A program made the position numbers and the translations under genes. Shown here piece by piece: positions 38,486-48,534 of a stretch of 64,000 nt of DNA (position 1 is the stretch's first letter; every line of letters begins with the position of its first letter). Source of the stretch: Proteobacteria bacterium UBA7415 (GTDB taxonomy: Bacteria > Pseudomonadota > Gammaproteobacteria > Arenicellales > Arenicellaceae). The notes beneath the pieces were generated by a model, which was given only the letters and a program-made list of their open reading frames with translations, had not been told where the DNA came from and did not search any database. Location of the stretch: assembly GCA_002470515.1 (NCBI GenBank), contig DKML01000015.1:310001-374000 (forward strand), in the 5' to 3' direction.

Positions 38486-40009
38486 ATGAAGAACAAAATC
38501 TTTCTAATAATTTTTCTATCGGCATTTTTACCAATATGGGCTGTTGCTCAAGACGCTAGCGACGCCTTAGCGGATAAACCTGCCGACAGCATGGTTGAAG
38601 AACAACCAATGCATTTCGAATCCAAGGGCAGTGTGCGTATAGATGGCAAAGCTATTAATTACACCGCCACAGCAGGCACATTAGTGATGAAAAACGAAGA
38701 GGGCGATCCCATCGCTCAATTCGGTTATACCTCCTACACAAAAGACGGTGCCGACAAAGGCAAACGGCCAATAATGTTTGCGTATAACGGTGGACCTGGT
38801 TCTGCATCGTTTTGGTTGCATATGGGCGTGTTAGGTCCAAAGCGTGTGGTGATCGACGACCTGACGTTCAATACGGCAGGCCCGTTTAAGCGAGTTAATA
38901 ACGAGCATAGTATTTTGGCTAAAGCTGATTTAGTTATGATCGATCCGGTAGGCACGGGCTTTTCGCACCCAGTTGGCGAAGCTAAAGGCGAAGACTTTTG
39001 GGGCGTTGATCAAGATATTGCTTCGGTATCAGACTTTATTGCGCGCTACATTACCGACAATGGCCGCTGGCAGGCGCCCAAGTATTTGCTCGGCGAGAGC
39101 TATGGCGGAATCCGCAGTGGAGGCGTTGCGTATTACTTGATGCAAAAGCACTCGATTTCGCTTAATGGCGTTATCTTGGTGTCACCACACATGAGCTTTG
39201 TTGCAGGTTGGGCAGGCATAAAAATAGATCTAGCTCAGGTTAACTTCTTTACGACCTTTGCCTCAACAGCGTGGTATCACAATGCCATCGAAGACCGTCC
39301 AGATGACTTGCAGGAGTTTCTTCGTGAAGCGGAAGCATTCGCTGTTAACGAATACGCACCTCTACTGCACAAAGGTAACCGCGCAAGTGCAGCAGAGCGC
39401 CAGAAAGTGCTAGCAGGCATGGAGCGTTTCACTGGAGTAAGTGCCGATTATTGGGACAAAGCTAACCTTCGTGTCGGCGAAGACCAGTTTGCCAAAGAGC
39501 TGTTAAGAGACCAGGGCAAATTAGTAGGCCGCATAGACTCAAGATACGTGGGCGATGCTATTAACGGTGTTGGAGAGTCAATGGATTACGATCCGTTCTT
39601 CCCATCTGTTGGTGCGGCGTTTACAGCAACCTTTAACGACTACTATAGAGAAGAGTTAGGCGTTGAAACGGATCGAAAATACATAACCTCTGGAGGCTTA
39701 TGGTCCAAATGGGATCAACGGCATGCACAGCCGGGTGTTTACTGGGGAAAGTTAGCGATCGCCAATACCGGTATTGATTTGACACATGCCATGATCCAGA
39801 ACCCCAACTTACGCTTGCTCGTACAGCAGGGTTACTTTGACTTAGCTACCCCGTATGGCGCTACAGACTATTTTCTAGACCACATGGAGCTACCTGAGGC
39901 ATTACGCAAGAACATTACGGCGGAGTACTATGACGCCGGGCATATGATGTATTTGCACGAAGAGTCGATGATTAAATTTGGCAAGGATCTATCGGACTTT
40001 GTTAAGTAA
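38486..40009 (+). CDS. exported S10 family serine carboxypeptidase-like peptidase
   Basis: A 507-residue protein with a signal peptide (residues 1-21, ending AVAQ) and S10 motifs: oxyanion-hole/substrate region MFAYNGGPGSASFWLHMG near 98-113, catalytic Ser in LGESYGGIRSG near 205-215, Asp region VQQGYFDLATPYG near 450 and His region EYYDAGHMMYLHE near 487. Periplasmic or secreted carboxypeptidase of peptides. ATG follows TAGGAGCCC. It converges with the S9 gene at 40187. Confidence 0.93.
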   Translation: MKNKIFLIIFLSAFLPIWAVAQDASDALADKPADSMVEEQPMHFESKGSVRIDGKAINYTATAGTLVMKNEEGDPIAQFGYTSYTKDGADKGKRPIMFAYNGGPGSASFWLHMGVLGPKRVVIDDLTFNTAGPFKRVNNEHSILAKADLVMIDPVGTGFSHPVGEAKGEDFWGVDQDIASVSDFIARYITDNGRWQAPKYLLGESYGGIRSGGVAYYLMQKHSISLNGVILVSPHMSFVAGWAGIKIDLAQVNFFTTFASTAWYHNAIEDRPDDLQEFLREAEAFAVNEYAPLLHKGNRASAAERQKVLAGMERFTGVSADYWDKANLRVGEDQFAKELLRDQGKLVGRIDSRYVGDAINGVGESMDYDPFFPSVGAAFTATFNDYYREELGVETDRKYITSGGLWSKWDQRHAQPGVYWGKLAIANTGIDLTHAMIQNPNLRLLVQQGYFDLATPYGATDYFLDHMELPEALRKNITAEYYDAGHMMYLHEESMIKFGKDLSDFVK

Positions 40010-40186
40010 GGGCGACATAAGCCCTGGTTCAGGAGCCAGGTGCTTTCGCTAGCTCAGCGAGAGCAACTGTTTATTGGGTCGTTGATTGTGACGCCTAATG
40101 TGGCGATAAGCTGAAGGAGGTCATTGACGGTGCTAGGTTTCATTTTTGCGTGCTCCTTTGAGATGCTGCGATTTTAAGTTATCAGC
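40010..40186. other. intergenic region between convergent peptidase genes
   Basis: Contains short hairpins around 40023-40072 (for example CCTGG...CCAGG, then GCTTTCGCT...AGCGAGAGC) that may act as bidirectional termination signals; no long T-run. Confidence 0.35.
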
Positions 40187-42481
40187 TTACAGATGGTTCA
40201 AAAAGTAATTCATTTTCAGTGTATTGAGATGCAGAGAAGTGCCTTCTCCTTCAACTATGCCGTGACGTCTATTGGGATACACCATTAGATCAAACTGACG
40301 GTTATGTTTTATCAATTCGTTGATCAGCAGTTCAGTGCCTTGATAGTGAACGTTGTCGTCGCCTGTGCCGTGAATCAGCAGCAATTTGCCTTCGAGCTTT
40401 GCCGCATGCGTGATGGCCGAAAACTCAATATAGTTCTCGGCATTCTCATTTAACAAGCCTGAATACTTTTCTTGGTAGATTGAGTCGTACAGACGTTTGT
40501 CAGGCACGGGTGCAAGAGAAACCCCAACCTTAAATTGTTGCGCATAGCGGAACATTAAACCGAGCGTTAAGGAACCGCCGCCTGAATGACCCCATACACC
40601 AACGCGCTCGCAATCAATATAGCTCCAGCGTTCGCTCATTGCTTTAATGGCGTCTGACTGATCGCGTGTTTCTAAACTGCCATCGCTGGCATAAATACTG
40701 CGCCGCCACGCATGACCTCGTGGAGCTTTGGTGCCACGGTTATCAACCGACGAAATTAGGTATCCGCGTTGTGACATCATTATATGCCACACGTTGCGGT
40801 CGGACCATACGTCCCCCACAGTCTGAGCCCAGGGTTCGCCGTAGACGTAGTGAATAAGAGGGTATTTTCTCTTGGTGTTCAGCGTCGGAGGACGCAATAG
40901 GTATCCGTCTAACCGCAATCCGTCGTTCGCATCAACGCTAAAAAATTCTAGCTCGCCCAATTGCAGCTTTGCTAGCTTAGCCGCAAGCTCTGCGTTGTCT
41001 TCCATTACATAATATACTTTATGCTCTGGAATCGATATAAGGCTAGTGACAGGCGGTTTCAAAAAGCTTGAATGGCAGTGAATGGCCCAGTTAGAGTCCG
41101 CAGACATTGTATAGTCGTTGTCGCCCTCGAAGCCGTCTGGCGTTACGCGTTCCATTTTGCCGCTACCGTCTAGACGTGTGCGGTGCAAGTATCGTTGTGA
41201 TACCTCTTCATGCGAAGCGATAAAGTATAGCCAGCCGCTGTTTTCGTCCACACAAACCACTTTCGTAACGTCGAAATCGCCAGGTGTTAGATTCGTCCAG
41301 GTTTTTCCATCGCGAGATATGAGATACACATCTATCCATCCGTCGCGTTCACTCTGCCAGATAAAGGCATGTGATTTTTTTAGCCATTGCGGCTCGATAA
41401 CCAATTCAATAAATGTATCTTCGCACTCGCTAAAAAGCTCTTTAACTGTTCCAGTATTGGCGTCTGCGTAAAAAAGAGTATTGGTGTTCTGCTTACGATT
41501 AAATTGCTGCACAAGTAACTCTGCGCTTTCGTGTTGCGAATCGTTTACACGATTGCCTACCCAATCCATGCGCGGCACATACATGTCCTTTGCAACACCA
41601 GGCAGATTGACCCACTGTGTTGTCGCGGAGTCTATGGAGATAACGCCGACACGTGCGGCGGCGTTTTCTTCGCCTACTTTTGGATAAGGAATAGCCGTTA
41701 CTTTAGGGTATTTCGTATCGGTATTATTGATGATTAGAAAATCTTTAGCCGCATGAGTATCGAACTGCCAATACGCAATACGTGTGCCGTCAGGGCTCCA
41801 GCGAAAGCCATCGCGGATACCAAATTCTTCTTCGTATGCCCAGTCAAATACGCCATTTATGATGGTGCTGGATGCATCTGAGGTTAAAGCTGTTAAGCCC
41901 CGGCTGTTCAGGTCTTGAACATAAATATTGTTCTGCCAGACATAGGCGAACTTGTTTCCGTCGGGCGAGAACTTACCAAACTTCATTTCCCCGGGGGCTG
42001 TAAATTCGCCACCCAGCTGCCACATCTCGTCTGTCTCAAGGTCACGTAGCCAATAGTCACCGCGATCTTTTTCGCGCCAAACATACTCGGCATTCGTAAA
42101 AATGAGGATCTTAGATTTATCTCTAGACCACTGATAGTCATCAACGGTTAGTGCTTTGTTAGCACCTTTAGGAGTGAGTTGCGCTAGGCTGATTAGTACT
42201 GTGCGTTTTAGCGTAGCGGCATCGTATTGCACTACTTCTTCAAAGGGTTTTATGTCTTTGCCGTTTTGATCTTTTTCTAGGTCGGCGCTTTCGTAACCCT
42301 CGGCTGTTTCAAGCATGCTGTAGCTCGCGCCTTCCTCAGACCAGCGGAGTGTCCTTGGGTGTTTTGCAACATAGTCCCAATCTTGGTAGATGGCTTCGTT
42401 AGTAAGTTGAATTCCCGTTTGCTTTGGGCTGGCTTGGGCTTCGGTGGACTTGGAGGAGGAATTCATAGTAGGGGAATTCAT
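40187..42481 (-). CDS. S9 family prolyl peptidase (dipeptidyl-peptidase IV-like)
   Basis: A 764-residue peptidase with an N-terminal beta-propeller (repeat-like 'W.SPDG..IAYW' blocks) and a C-terminal alpha/beta-hydrolase domain. Catalytic Ser in VGVWGHSGGGSLTLGL near 650, catalytic Asp in LIHGTGDDNVHYQ near 715 and His in YPNRRHGI near 748. The family usually has GWSYGG; here it is GHSGGG, a known variant. No signal peptide is visible at the chosen ATG (42481), so it may be cytoplasmic. It converges with the S10 gene. Confidence 0.9.
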   Translation of the reverse strand: MNSPTMNSSSKSTEAQASPKQTGIQLTNEAIYQDWDYVAKHPRTLRWSEEGASYSMLETAEGYESADLEKDQNGKDIKPFEEVVQYDAATLKRTVLISLAQLTPKGANKALTVDDYQWSRDKSKILIFTNAEYVWREKDRGDYWLRDLETDEMWQLGGEFTAPGEMKFGKFSPDGNKFAYVWQNNIYVQDLNSRGLTALTSDASSTIINGVFDWAYEEEFGIRDGFRWSPDGTRIAYWQFDTHAAKDFLIINNTDTKYPKVTAIPYPKVGEENAAARVGVISIDSATTQWVNLPGVAKDMYVPRMDWVGNRVNDSQHESAELLVQQFNRKQNTNTLFYADANTGTVKELFSECEDTFIELVIEPQWLKKSHAFIWQSERDGWIDVYLISRDGKTWTNLTPGDFDVTKVVCVDENSGWLYFIASHEEVSQRYLHRTRLDGSGKMERVTPDGFEGDNDYTMSADSNWAIHCHSSFLKPPVTSLISIPEHKVYYVMEDNAELAAKLAKLQLGELEFFSVDANDGLRLDGYLLRPPTLNTKRKYPLIHYVYGEPWAQTVGDVWSDRNVWHIMMSQRGYLISSVDNRGTKAPRGHAWRRSIYASDGSLETRDQSDAIKAMSERWSYIDCERVGVWGHSGGGSLTLGLMFRYAQQFKVGVSLAPVPDKRLYDSIYQEKYSGLLNENAENYIEFSAITHAAKLEGKLLLIHGTGDDNVHYQGTELLINELIKHNRQFDLMVYPNRRHGIVEGEGTSLHLNTLKMNYFLNHL

Positions 42482-42540
42482 ATTAGTTACTTTGGGGGTG
42501 ATCAGTGTTTATATCGCTAAAAGCGCTTTTGAGAAACCAA

Positions 42541-43395
42541 TTAGCTATCGTTGGCGTTGCGTAATCGCTCGATCAATTCTTCCTGTTCTTCGAACGCGGC
42601 CTTTATCTCCTGCATCACTGAATCTACGTCGGCAGGTCTTGTATCAAGCTCGACCATGCCCGTAAGTTTAGTGTCCGGCGTGAGATCACCGTTCTCGAAC
42701 AGTTGCCAAATTTCCTTCGCGTAATGAGCCTTAGATAACTCGGGGGCAAACTGGCTGTAGTAATTGGTCATATTGCGTACATCGCGTTCTAACATCGCTT
42801 TAGCGTTGTTGTTGGCAGCGGCATCGACCGCTTGTGGTAAGTCGATAATGACTGGGCCATGCTCATCGACCAACACATTAAATTCAGATAAGTCGCCATG
42901 AATTACGCCTGCACAGAGCATGCGAATAACGCCTTGAATTACCACAGCGTGGTCGTGCCTTGCTTGCTCTGGGCTTAGATTCACGTCATTTAGGCGCGGT
43001 GCTACATCGCCATCTCGATCAGTGATCAGCTCCATTATAAGAACGCCGTTGAAGCAACCGTAGGGTTCTGGGACTCGCACGCCCGCATGCGCTAGTTTGT
43101 ATAAAGCGTCAACCTCGGCGCTCTGCCAGATCTCTTCTTGTTGCTCACGACCAAACTTAGAGCCTTTCTCCATAGCCCGCGCCCGTCTGCTATTGCGAAC
43201 CTTACGACCTTCTTGATATTGCACAGCCTTCTTAAAGCTGCGCTTGGCGGCTTCCTTATAGACCTTGGCGCAACGAACCTCATCATCAACGGCGACGGTA
43301 TAGACAGTAGCCTCCTTACCGCTCATGAGCTGGCTCAGGACCTCATCGATTATTCCATCTTCAATTAAGGGTTGTAAGCGTTTTGGGGTTTTCAT
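42541..43395 (-). CDS. RIO-family serine protein kinase
   Basis: A 284-residue RIO1-type kinase, as in PA4780 of Pseudomonas. ATP-binding lysine in RCAKVYKE near residue 45, catalytic loop VIHGDLSEFNVLV near 163-176 with Asp, and metal-binding VIIDLPQAVD near 185. Bacterial RIO proteins autophosphorylate on Ser; target unknown. ATG at 43395. It diverges from nothing nearby; the S9 peptidase lies 60 bp downstream on the same strand. Confidence 0.88.
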   Translation of the reverse strand: MKTPKRLQPLIEDGIIDEVLSQLMSGKEATVYTVAVDDEVRCAKVYKEAAKRSFKKAVQYQEGRKVRNSRRARAMEKGSKFGREQQEEIWQSAEVDALYKLAHAGVRVPEPYGCFNGVLIMELITDRDGDVAPRLNDVNLSPEQARHDHAVVIQGVIRMLCAGVIHGDLSEFNVLVDEHGPVIIDLPQAVDAAANNNAKAMLERDVRNMTNYYSQFAPELSKAHYAKEIWQLFENGDLTPDTKLTGMVELDTRPADVDSVMQEIKAAFEEQEELIERLRNANDS

Positions 43396-43505
43396 TTTGG
43401 TTTAAAGGCGAGAATCAAAAGTGACAAAGACGTATGTGTTGCTTAGATATAAAAATATGACTTAGACCACTCCGGAGCGAACAAAGTCCAGACAAGATAG
43501 TCTGT

Positions 43506-44003
43506 TCAGTAAGCGCCTTGTGAGTATGTCAGTTCGTAGCTATGCGAATAGACTTCAAAAATGAGGCCGAATGGATCTTCAACGTAACACATTTTGTAAG
43601 GCTTTTCGCCTGGGTAGTATTCTCTAATAGGCATGCGTTGTTTGCCACCATGTTCGACAATTTTTGCGACTAATCCTTCGATGTCAGGGTCTTGGACGCA
43701 AAAATGGAATGTGCTCGTCTTCCAATACTCGAAGTCCTTGGGCGTTTCATTGTTCTTAAACTCAAACATTTCAACGCCAATCTTGTCGCCAGTGGACATA
43801 TGCGCAATCTTAAACGACCCCCAGCCTGCACCAAACACATCCATACACATTTGACCAATGGGTGTGTTCGCTTCTTCAGTAATAATGGTAGGTTCCATGA
43901 TGTGGTACCAGCCCATGACATCACTGTAAAACTTGGCTGCTTTCTCAACGTCAGGGACTGAAATTCCAATGTGCGAAAAGGTTCTTGGATATGTAGACAT
44001 CAT
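43506..44003 (-). CDS. VOC-family (glyoxalase/dioxygenase fold) protein
   Basis: A 165-residue VOC protein with two beta-alpha-beta modules: HIGISVPDVEKAAKFYSDVMGW near residue 11 and HFCVQDPDIEGLVAKIVEHG near 101, ending DPFGLIFEVYSHSYE. Metal ligands likely His11, Glu and His101. Substrate unknown; relatives include lactoylglutathione lyase-like and ring-cleaving dioxygenase proteins. Confidence 0.85.
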   Translation of the reverse strand: MMSTYPRTFSHIGISVPDVEKAAKFYSDVMGWYHIMEPTIITEEANTPIGQMCMDVFGAGWGSFKIAHMSTGDKIGVEMFEFKNNETPKDFEYWKTSTFHFCVQDPDIEGLVAKIVEHGGKQRMPIREYYPGEKPYKMCYVEDPFGLIFEVYSHSYELTYSQGAY

Positions 44004-44084
44004 GTTTCCTCTGAGGAGTCGTTTGTTTTCGAAAATTGGAGTATCTGGTTTTGCTTATGTCTTTTTGTTGCGAGAAGTCGAAGC

Positions 44085-45005
44085 CTATAAATATTCCTTG
44101 ACCGCCTCACAACTAAAATCCCAAAGCTTTTCTGCCAGAGCCTCGTCTTGCCCATAACGGCTAGGGCGTTCTTCGTTTGAGTCTGCAAAGTACTTGCCGC
44201 TGACCTGAGCGAGTTCCGGTGCTGTTGCTACATAGCATTGAGTGGCTGCCCCTTGAGGAACTGTTTTCGAACCTATTACTTTGCCAACGACCCAGCCGGT
44301 TAGAGGATTGTTGAATACGAAGCCCTGTACGCCGCCCATACTCCGACTCAGGTTGGTTCTGATCACCCCAGGGTGAATGGCGTTAGCAGTCGCGTTAGAT
44401 CCTTCTAAGCGTTTGGATAGAGATACGGCCGTCAGTAGGTTGGCTAACTTAGATTGCCCATAGAAAGGCCAATCCTTGTACCAGCGTGAGCCGTCTAGAT
44501 TATCGAACAGTATGCCGCCTTTGGGTGCCATCTTATGCGACAGGCTAGACAACATGACGATGCGGCCTTGTTCGGCACGTTTAACCGAATCAACCAGCGA
44601 ATGGACCAGAATAAAGTGGCCAAGGTGATTGGTTGTAAATTGCTGTTCGAAGCCGTTTGCAAGTTCTAGCTTTGGAAGCGCCATAATGCCTGCGTTACAG
44701 ATAAGCACATCAATCGGAATGTCCAATGCTTTGATCGCTTGGGCGCAGCTTTGTACGGACTTAAAATCGCTCAGTTCGCATGCCAACGGAGTTACTTTAC
44801 CATCGACGTCAGCGGCTGCAGCTTTGGCTTTTTCCATGGTTCGGGCAGTGCCAATAATATGCGCACCACGACTCGCGAGCACACGCATCGACTCTTGCCC
44901 GAGACCTGAATTAACCCCGGTAATGACAATGTTCTTGCCGGTGAGATCAATGCCTTGAGTAACGTCTTCGGCGGTGCTGTCTTTAGTAAATGTGCTGCGA
45001 ATCAT
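44085..45005 (-). CDS. SDR family oxidoreductase (retinol dehydrogenase-like)
   Basis: A 306-residue short-chain dehydrogenase of the classical/WWOX-RDH type: NAD(P) motif ITGVNSGLGQE near residue 29, NAG motif ICNAGIMALP near 106, and catalytic YGQSKLAN near 183. Substrate unknown. It belongs to the minus-strand group of VOC, SDR, ABA4-like and DUF2306 genes. Confidence 0.9.
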   Translation of the reverse strand: MIRSTFTKDSTAEDVTQGIDLTGKNIVITGVNSGLGQESMRVLASRGAHIIGTARTMEKAKAAAADVDGKVTPLACELSDFKSVQSCAQAIKALDIPIDVLICNAGIMALPKLELANGFEQQFTTNHLGHFILVHSLVDSVKRAEQGRIVMLSSLSHKMAPKGGILFDNLDGSRWYKDWPFYGQSKLANLLTAVSLSKRLEGSNATANAIHPGVIRTNLSRSMGGVQGFVFNNPLTGWVVGKVIGSKTVPQGAATQCYVATAPELAQVSGKYFADSNEERPSRYGQDEALAEKLWDFSCEAVKEYL

Positions 45006-45055
45006 GGTGAGCCTCTTAGGTTTGTATCTTAAAAATCTATCGTGTAACTAACTGT

Positions 45056-45499
45056 CTACGCAGTTTCAACAGTAGTCCCTGTTTTACTCAATGCGTAACG
45101 AATGATCGCGTAAAGTAAAAAGCCCACTGGACCCGCTAAGAAAGTAAGTATTAAGCATGGGACGATCAACAAATGATGAATATTGCGGCGTTGCGAATCA
45201 CGAGCGATCCAAGCGCCTACGAACAGATCAAATGCCAGGTAATGAATCCACCCTGCAACAACTAACCATGGCGCTGTAAACGCGGTCATTACTTCTTGCA
45301 ACGAACCAAAGCCGCCGCCTTCTGGAAATGGCATAGCGTTTGTCATCGCGTATATATAGGCGATGCCTAATAGCATTGGAATCCAAGCATGGAATACCAG
45401 CTTGCTAGTCCATTCCCAACGAGGAAGTAGTAATAAGAGCAGCCAAGCTGGAAGTACTAAGCGGCTGCATAGTGTAAAAAGCATATCTGCGTCGATCAT
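45056..45499 (-). CDS. ABA4-like / DUF4281 membrane protein
   Basis: A 147-residue protein with four predicted transmembrane helices. The FTAPWLVVAGWIHYLAFDLFVGAWIARD block is the hallmark of the ABA4-like family (plant neoxanthin-synthase relatives; bacterial role unknown). Start: ATG at 45499 chosen because TGAGGAAC sits at the right distance; a TTG five codons upstream (45514) is also open. Confidence 0.75.
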   Translation of the reverse strand: MIDADMLFTLCSRLVLPAWLLLLLLPRWEWTSKLVFHAWIPMLLGIAYIYAMTNAMPFPEGGGFGSLQEVMTAFTAPWLVVAGWIHYLAFDLFVGAWIARDSQRRNIHHLLIVPCLILTFLAGPVGFLLYAIIRYALSKTGTTVETA

Positions 45500-45572
45500 G
45501 ATTGAGTTCCTCAAATAGTGAGTTAGTTTAGTAATGTAGTGTTAAAGCTCTCGTGTAATAAGATAATTCGAT

Positions 45573-46232
45573 TTAGCGTTTCTTACGCGTAACGTTAATC
45601 CAAGTTTCTGCGACAAGCAGGTTGATTGCAATGCCGAGCCATAAGAGGGGTCCAAAGATTTGGTCGAATGGGGCCAATTGGAACGGCATAAAAATAAAAA
45701 TCAGGATGCGTTGTGTGCCTACTCCTAGACCAATAGCGAAGGCACGCATAATCCATTCGCGATGCGCTGGAATCATACGGTTTCGAGCGCACCAAAATGA
45801 CCTTAAGAAACAAATAATAATGGCGATCCCGAAGAACCAAACGGCCAACATAGTACTAATTCCACCAAAGGCCGGAAGCCAAAGCCCCGCTAAGATACCG
45901 GTTACGCCCGCCACTAGACCCGCGGTCATCAACACGCGGCCAATCCAGCGGTGGAGCGTCAAGTTTTTGGCTCGGAATTTAGTTGAAAATTGCAGAGGTG
46001 CGAACAAGAGGAACAGTATCCCCGTACCCATATGAATAAAACTGACCAACGGGTGTCTATAATATCGGTCAGCAAATTCAGGAGGAGGGCCAAAGTCGCC
46101 AGAATCACCTAATGCCCCACCATTTAAGATCTCTAGAGTGCGTACGGTCGCAAATACAATTAAAACAAACATCGTAAAATAGATCAGTGGCCAGACTATT
46201 CGTGGCCCCCACTTCTTAACCGACTCGCTCAT
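45573..46232 (-). CDS. DUF2306 membrane protein
   Basis: A 219-residue polytopic protein with about six hydrophobic segments. Conserved HPLVSFIHMGTGILFLLFAPLQF near residue 59, LHRWIGRVLMTAGL near 93, and HREWIMRAFAIGLG near 157 are typical of DUF2306. Function unknown. It is the first gene of the minus-strand group; the upstream region diverges from the carboxylesterase. Confidence 0.85.
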   Translation of the reverse strand: MSESVKKWGPRIVWPLIYFTMFVLIVFATVRTLEILNGGALGDSGDFGPPPEFADRYYRHPLVSFIHMGTGILFLLFAPLQFSTKFRAKNLTLHRWIGRVLMTAGLVAGVTGILAGLWLPAFGGISTMLAVWFFGIAIIICFLRSFWCARNRMIPAHREWIMRAFAIGLGVGTQRILIFIFMPFQLAPFDQIFGPLLWLGIAINLLVAETWINVTRKKR

Positions 46233-46525
46233 TAATTGCTCCTTTGGCGTGCTTTCTAAGTTCTAATTTAGATACGCTCTAAAATTTAATTTGCCTAACG
46301 CTTAGTAAGCGTTTTTAAGCGTATCGCCCAATACTATACCGTACTCTTACGTATTAGGCCTCTCAGGATAAGTGTACTCGCCACAGTCAGTTCAATATTG
46401 GGGAAAGAAAGACCTTTTAATTACACCTAAAAGCCGACGTTGCTCTGGTATTATCCTGCGCTTAAGTTAGAAGCGGCTTAGCTAAGCTGCTCTAACAAGA
46501 CCCTTTAGTCACATAACGAATTCAA

Positions 46526-48436
46526 ATGATCAAGAAAATCATCCTCCGCACAGTCGCCGTAATCGTCGTAGGCGTAGTCATTGCGCTTGCCTACACGCTG
46601 TATCACAAATCTCCTGAGCTTTTTGAGCCTAGTGTCGTTGGTTTGTATCAAGAAGAGCTTCCTGCACTTGATCCCACTAGCGCAAGAACCATTGACTCCG
46701 GTGACCTAGTTGGTGTGTCCGACGCTTACAATACTCAAGCGTGGGTCGGTATTCCTTACGCAGCCGCGCCGACGGGTGATCTACGCTGGAAAGCACCGCG
46801 CCCTGCAGTGCCTTGGACTGGCGCGTTGGAAGCCAATGATTACGGTACCCCATGTTCTCAATACATGGGTTTAGCGGCTGGTTTGGCTGGCGAAGACGGT
46901 GAGGTGGTTGGCAATGAAGATTGCCTTACTCTAAATGTTTGGGCACCTGCACAAGAGATAGTCGACGCAGAAGAATATGAAAAGCACCCGGTTATGGTTT
47001 GGATACACGGGGGAAGTAACGATTCAGGAACCGCAAATATGTATCAGGGGCACCATCTATCTGGATCAAAAAAAGTGGTTGTTGTGGGAGTAAATTATCG
47101 ACTTGGCTTGCTTGGTTGGTTAAGTCATGACGCTATTCGAGCGACTGCCGAGACCCCAGAGGATGCATCAGGTAATTTTGGTACTCTGGACTTGATTGAA
47201 GCGTTAAAGTGGGTGCAAACGAATATAGATCAATTTGGTGGTAATCCAGAAAACGTAACTATTTTTGGAGAATCCGCAGGTGGCCGCAATGTCTATTCTC
47301 TGCTTGCGTCGCCATTAGCAAAAGATCTTTTTCACAAAGCGATCGTTCAGAGTGGCACACCCGATACAACAAAGTTGAGCCTGGCGGAAAACTTTGCAGA
47401 TGACAAAGCGACATCAAATGACGCAGGGCTGATTAATAGCTCAAATGAGTTGTTTTCTGCGGTGCTAAGAAAGGCGTATCCGGCGGAAGACCAAGCGACG
47501 ATTCGCGCTCGTTTAACCTCAACTCCAAGTGATGAGTTGATGGCTTTATTTAGAAGCTATACGCCTACTGAGCTGATGAATGTCGCATCAGAAAATCTTG
47601 GTCGTGAAGGCGAGCAAGAGACGGCTGACGTACTGCGCGATGGCTATGTATTGCCCAAAGAATCAACGATGAGCTTGTTTCAAGACCCGAGCCGTTATAA
47701 CAGTGTGCCGTTGATGACGGGCACTAATCTTGATGAAAACAAGCTATTTATGTTCCGTAACCCAGACAACGTTGAGATGATGTTTGGAGTAATTCCTGTT
47801 ATCCGTGACGAAAAGCGCTACAACAGGATTTCTAAATTGGTATCCGACAATTGGAAAGCGGGCGCGGTCGACGAACCCGCAATCGCAATCACGGCAACTG
47901 AACAGCCGGTGTACGCATATCGTTTTGAGTGGGACGATTTTCCACCCAATTTACTGGCAGACCTGTCGGTACTGATAGGTGCAACTCACGCGTTCGAAAT
48001 CAGTTATGTCTTTGGTGATTTTACGGGAGGGACGCCTACCGAGATCGCTGAGGGCCGGCTGAACCTAGAGCGTCGTCGAGATTTGTCTCTCAGCATGATG
48101 GATTATTGGGCGGAGTTCGCTTATTCAGGTAAACCAGGCAAAGGACGTTCAGGTACGCAGCCAGAATGGTCAGAATGGAGCGATGCCGGTGATAACCTGA
48201 TGATCTTGGATGAATCAAGTTCCGGTGGAATTCGAATGAGCGAAATCCGTCATCGATTCGCTGATATAAAGCAGGCGCTTAAGACGGATGACGTTTTAAC
48301 AAGCTTGGAAGAAAAGTGCCGTGGATACGCAGACTTGTTTATGCACGGGTATCAAACAGACGACTTTTTTGATCAGAAAGAGTACGAGAGTTGGGGCTGC
48401 GTAGATTATCCAGCTGCAATGTTCCGTACGGACTGA
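46526..48436 (+). CDS. membrane-anchored type B carboxylesterase
   Basis: A 636-residue type B carboxylesterase. An N-terminal hydrophobic anchor (~residues 4-26) is followed by the alpha/beta hydrolase. Catalytic Ser in FGESAGGRN near 250, oxyanion-hole WIHGGSND near 165, and later Glu (GTNLDENK) near 405 and His (GATHAFE near 485) of the triad. Substrate not identifiable; likely acts on acyl or aryl esters in the periplasm. Only about 290 bp separate it from the divergent DUF2306 gene. ATG at 46526. Confidence 0.9.
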   Translation: MIKKIILRTVAVIVVGVVIALAYTLYHKSPELFEPSVVGLYQEELPALDPTSARTIDSGDLVGVSDAYNTQAWVGIPYAAAPTGDLRWKAPRPAVPWTGALEANDYGTPCSQYMGLAAGLAGEDGEVVGNEDCLTLNVWAPAQEIVDAEEYEKHPVMVWIHGGSNDSGTANMYQGHHLSGSKKVVVVGVNYRLGLLGWLSHDAIRATAETPEDASGNFGTLDLIEALKWVQTNIDQFGGNPENVTIFGESAGGRNVYSLLASPLAKDLFHKAIVQSGTPDTTKLSLAENFADDKATSNDAGLINSSNELFSAVLRKAYPAEDQATIRARLTSTPSDELMALFRSYTPTELMNVASENLGREGEQETADVLRDGYVLPKESTMSLFQDPSRYNSVPLMTGTNLDENKLFMFRNPDNVEMMFGVIPVIRDEKRYNRISKLVSDNWKAGAVDEPAIAITATEQPVYAYRFEWDDFPPNLLADLSVLIGATHAFEISYVFGDFTGGTPTEIAEGRLNLERRRDLSLSMMDYWAEFAYSGKPGKGRSGTQPEWSEWSDAGDNLMILDESSSGGIRMSEIRHRFADIKQALKTDDVLTSLEEKCRGYADLFMHGYQTDDFFDQKEYESWGCVDYPAAMFRTD

Positions 48437-48534
48437 TTTTTGAAAGTAATACTGTTCAAAATTGAAAATAAGAAATTGAGAGAAAGTTCTTCGCGAGCAT
48501 TTACGGATGTTGCGGAGACTTTGGAGACCTGATT

